Shown here: positions 13,339-13,553 of the stretch, piece after piece
How positions within the stretch are numbered: the stretch's first letter is position 1
How the letters are laid out: the number at the start of each line of letters is the position of its first letter
NCBI GenBank assembly: GCA_041497995.1
Contig: JBGQHM010000166.1
Location: 1-13,553, forward strand
Length of the DNA: 13,553 nt
From: DATKMS01 sp041497995
GTDB taxonomy: Bacteria > Desulfobacterota > Binatia > HRBIN30
Direction of reading: 5' to 3'
Program-made: the position numbers and the translations under genes
The notes under the pieces: generated by a model
What the model was told of the DNA's origin: nothing
The model's input: only the letters and a program-made list of their open reading frames with translations
Database searches by the model: none

Positions 13339-13344
13339 AAGGAT

Positions 13345-13353
13345 CCCCCCTTC
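13345..13353 (-). promoter_or_regulatory. Ribosome-binding site that fixes the GTG start of VPEID copy 1
   Basis: On the minus strand AGAAGGGGGGATCCTT precedes GTG at 13338. The A/G-rich core lies 6 nt from the start and rules in favour of a 56-aa over a 65-aa product. Confidence 0.7.
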
Positions 13354-13380
13354 TGACTGGTGCACACCGCGGCAAGTTGA

Positions 13381-13406
13381 GCGCAGCGCTATTCCAAGCG
13401 CCGCGC
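13381..13406 (-). repeat. GNRA-loop hairpin between the two VPEID-CTERM genes
   Basis: On the minus strand GCGCGGCGCTT-GGAA-TAGCGCTGCGC folds into a 10-bp stem (one G-U wobble) capped by U-GGAA-U. It begins 8 nt after the stop of copy 2 and ends 27 nt before the ribosome-site region of copy 1. There is no U-tract. It probably protects the upstream message or partly attenuates read-through. Confidence 0.7.
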
Positions 13407-13414
13407 CGACCAGG

Positions 13415-13553
13415 TCACTTACGGCGTCGCCACTCGATCAGCGACACGACGCCGCCGACGAGCAGAATCATCGCACTCGAGGCGATGCTGGGATCCATCT
13501 CGGGGACGGCTGACGCGAACGCCGGGACCGCCAGCAACACTCCTGTTACCGTC
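13415..13553 (-). CDS. VPEID-CTERM sorting-signal protein (copy 2), 5' end outside the window
   Basis: The last 45 codons of a second minimal substrate, with stop TGA at 13415-13417. The visible part begins TVTGVLLAVPAFA, the end of a signal peptide. SAVPEMDP follows, then the hydrophobic helix AMILLVGGVVSLI and the basic end EWRRRK. The two copies share the PAFA cleavage context, the PE-x-DP motif and LVGGV in the helix, but otherwise differ, so they are diverged paralogues rather than a recent duplication. Here the motif is PEMDP and the gap between the two signals is about four residues. The missing N-terminus should be only some 5-15 residues if it matches copy 1. It is the first visible gene of a copy 2 - copy 1 - xrtE operon. 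Confidence 0.82.
   Translation of the reverse strand, partial: TVTGVLLAVPAFASAVPEMDPSIASSAMILLVGGVVSLIEWRRRK

Noticed and set aside
13339..13414. Possible sigma-54 promoter upstream of the VPEID-CTERM copy 1 gene
   Set aside because: The best TTGG...GC arrangement has 9 nt, not 10, between GG and GC, and no TTGC; it falls in the intergenic hairpin.

Overview
This is a GC-rich bacterial chromosome segment with two gene blocks. Genes 245-6837 all lie on the minus strand. A plus-strand operon runs from 7571 to 11426, and a minus-strand exosortase locus (11436 to beyond 13553) converges on it. A sigma-54 regulator and promoter, PspA, an exosortase, short HPF and many intergenic hairpin repeats indicate an uncultured Gram-negative of deltaproteobacterial or Binatota-like character. 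That placement is inference; the window holds no rRNA or other phylogenetic marker.

Left block, in minus-strand transcription order: a short ribosome-hibernation factor (hpf); a PurM/HypE-fold AIR-synthase-like protein only 6 nt downstream; a luciferase-like flavin/F420 oxidoreductase; endonuclease IV (nfo) with all nine zinc ligands; a glutathione S-transferase with an unusual C-terminal extension; a YcaQ/AlkX-type DNA glycosylase; and two small antitoxin-like proteins with no recognisable toxin. The junctions carry repeats: a 244-bp MITE-like element with 18-bp terminal inverted repeats and a 7-9 bp target duplication, a GTTCATCGG-unit hairpin that supplies the stop codon of nfo, and a short tandem repeat that abuts the nfo start.

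Middle block (plus strand): a 74-aa hypothetical gene, then a near-consensus sigma-54 promoter (7516-7532) in front of an apparent operon. The operon encodes a 64-aa one-helix membrane protein, a 2TM-domain histidine kinase, an NtrC-type sigma-54-activating response regulator and a PspA/IM30 homologue. I read it as a two-component version of the phage-shock (envelope stress) response, probably autoregulated through sigma-54.

Right block (minus strand): an exosortase E/CPBP-protease fusion (xrtE) preceded by two tandem tiny VPEID-CTERM genes. Each substrate is almost only a signal peptide plus a PEIDP/PEMDP sorting signal, with 3-5 residues between them. After processing little would remain except a very short peptide. 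The second substrate gene runs off the window end. This minimal-substrate exosortase locus, lying 9 bp from an envelope-stress operon, is the most noteworthy system in the window.
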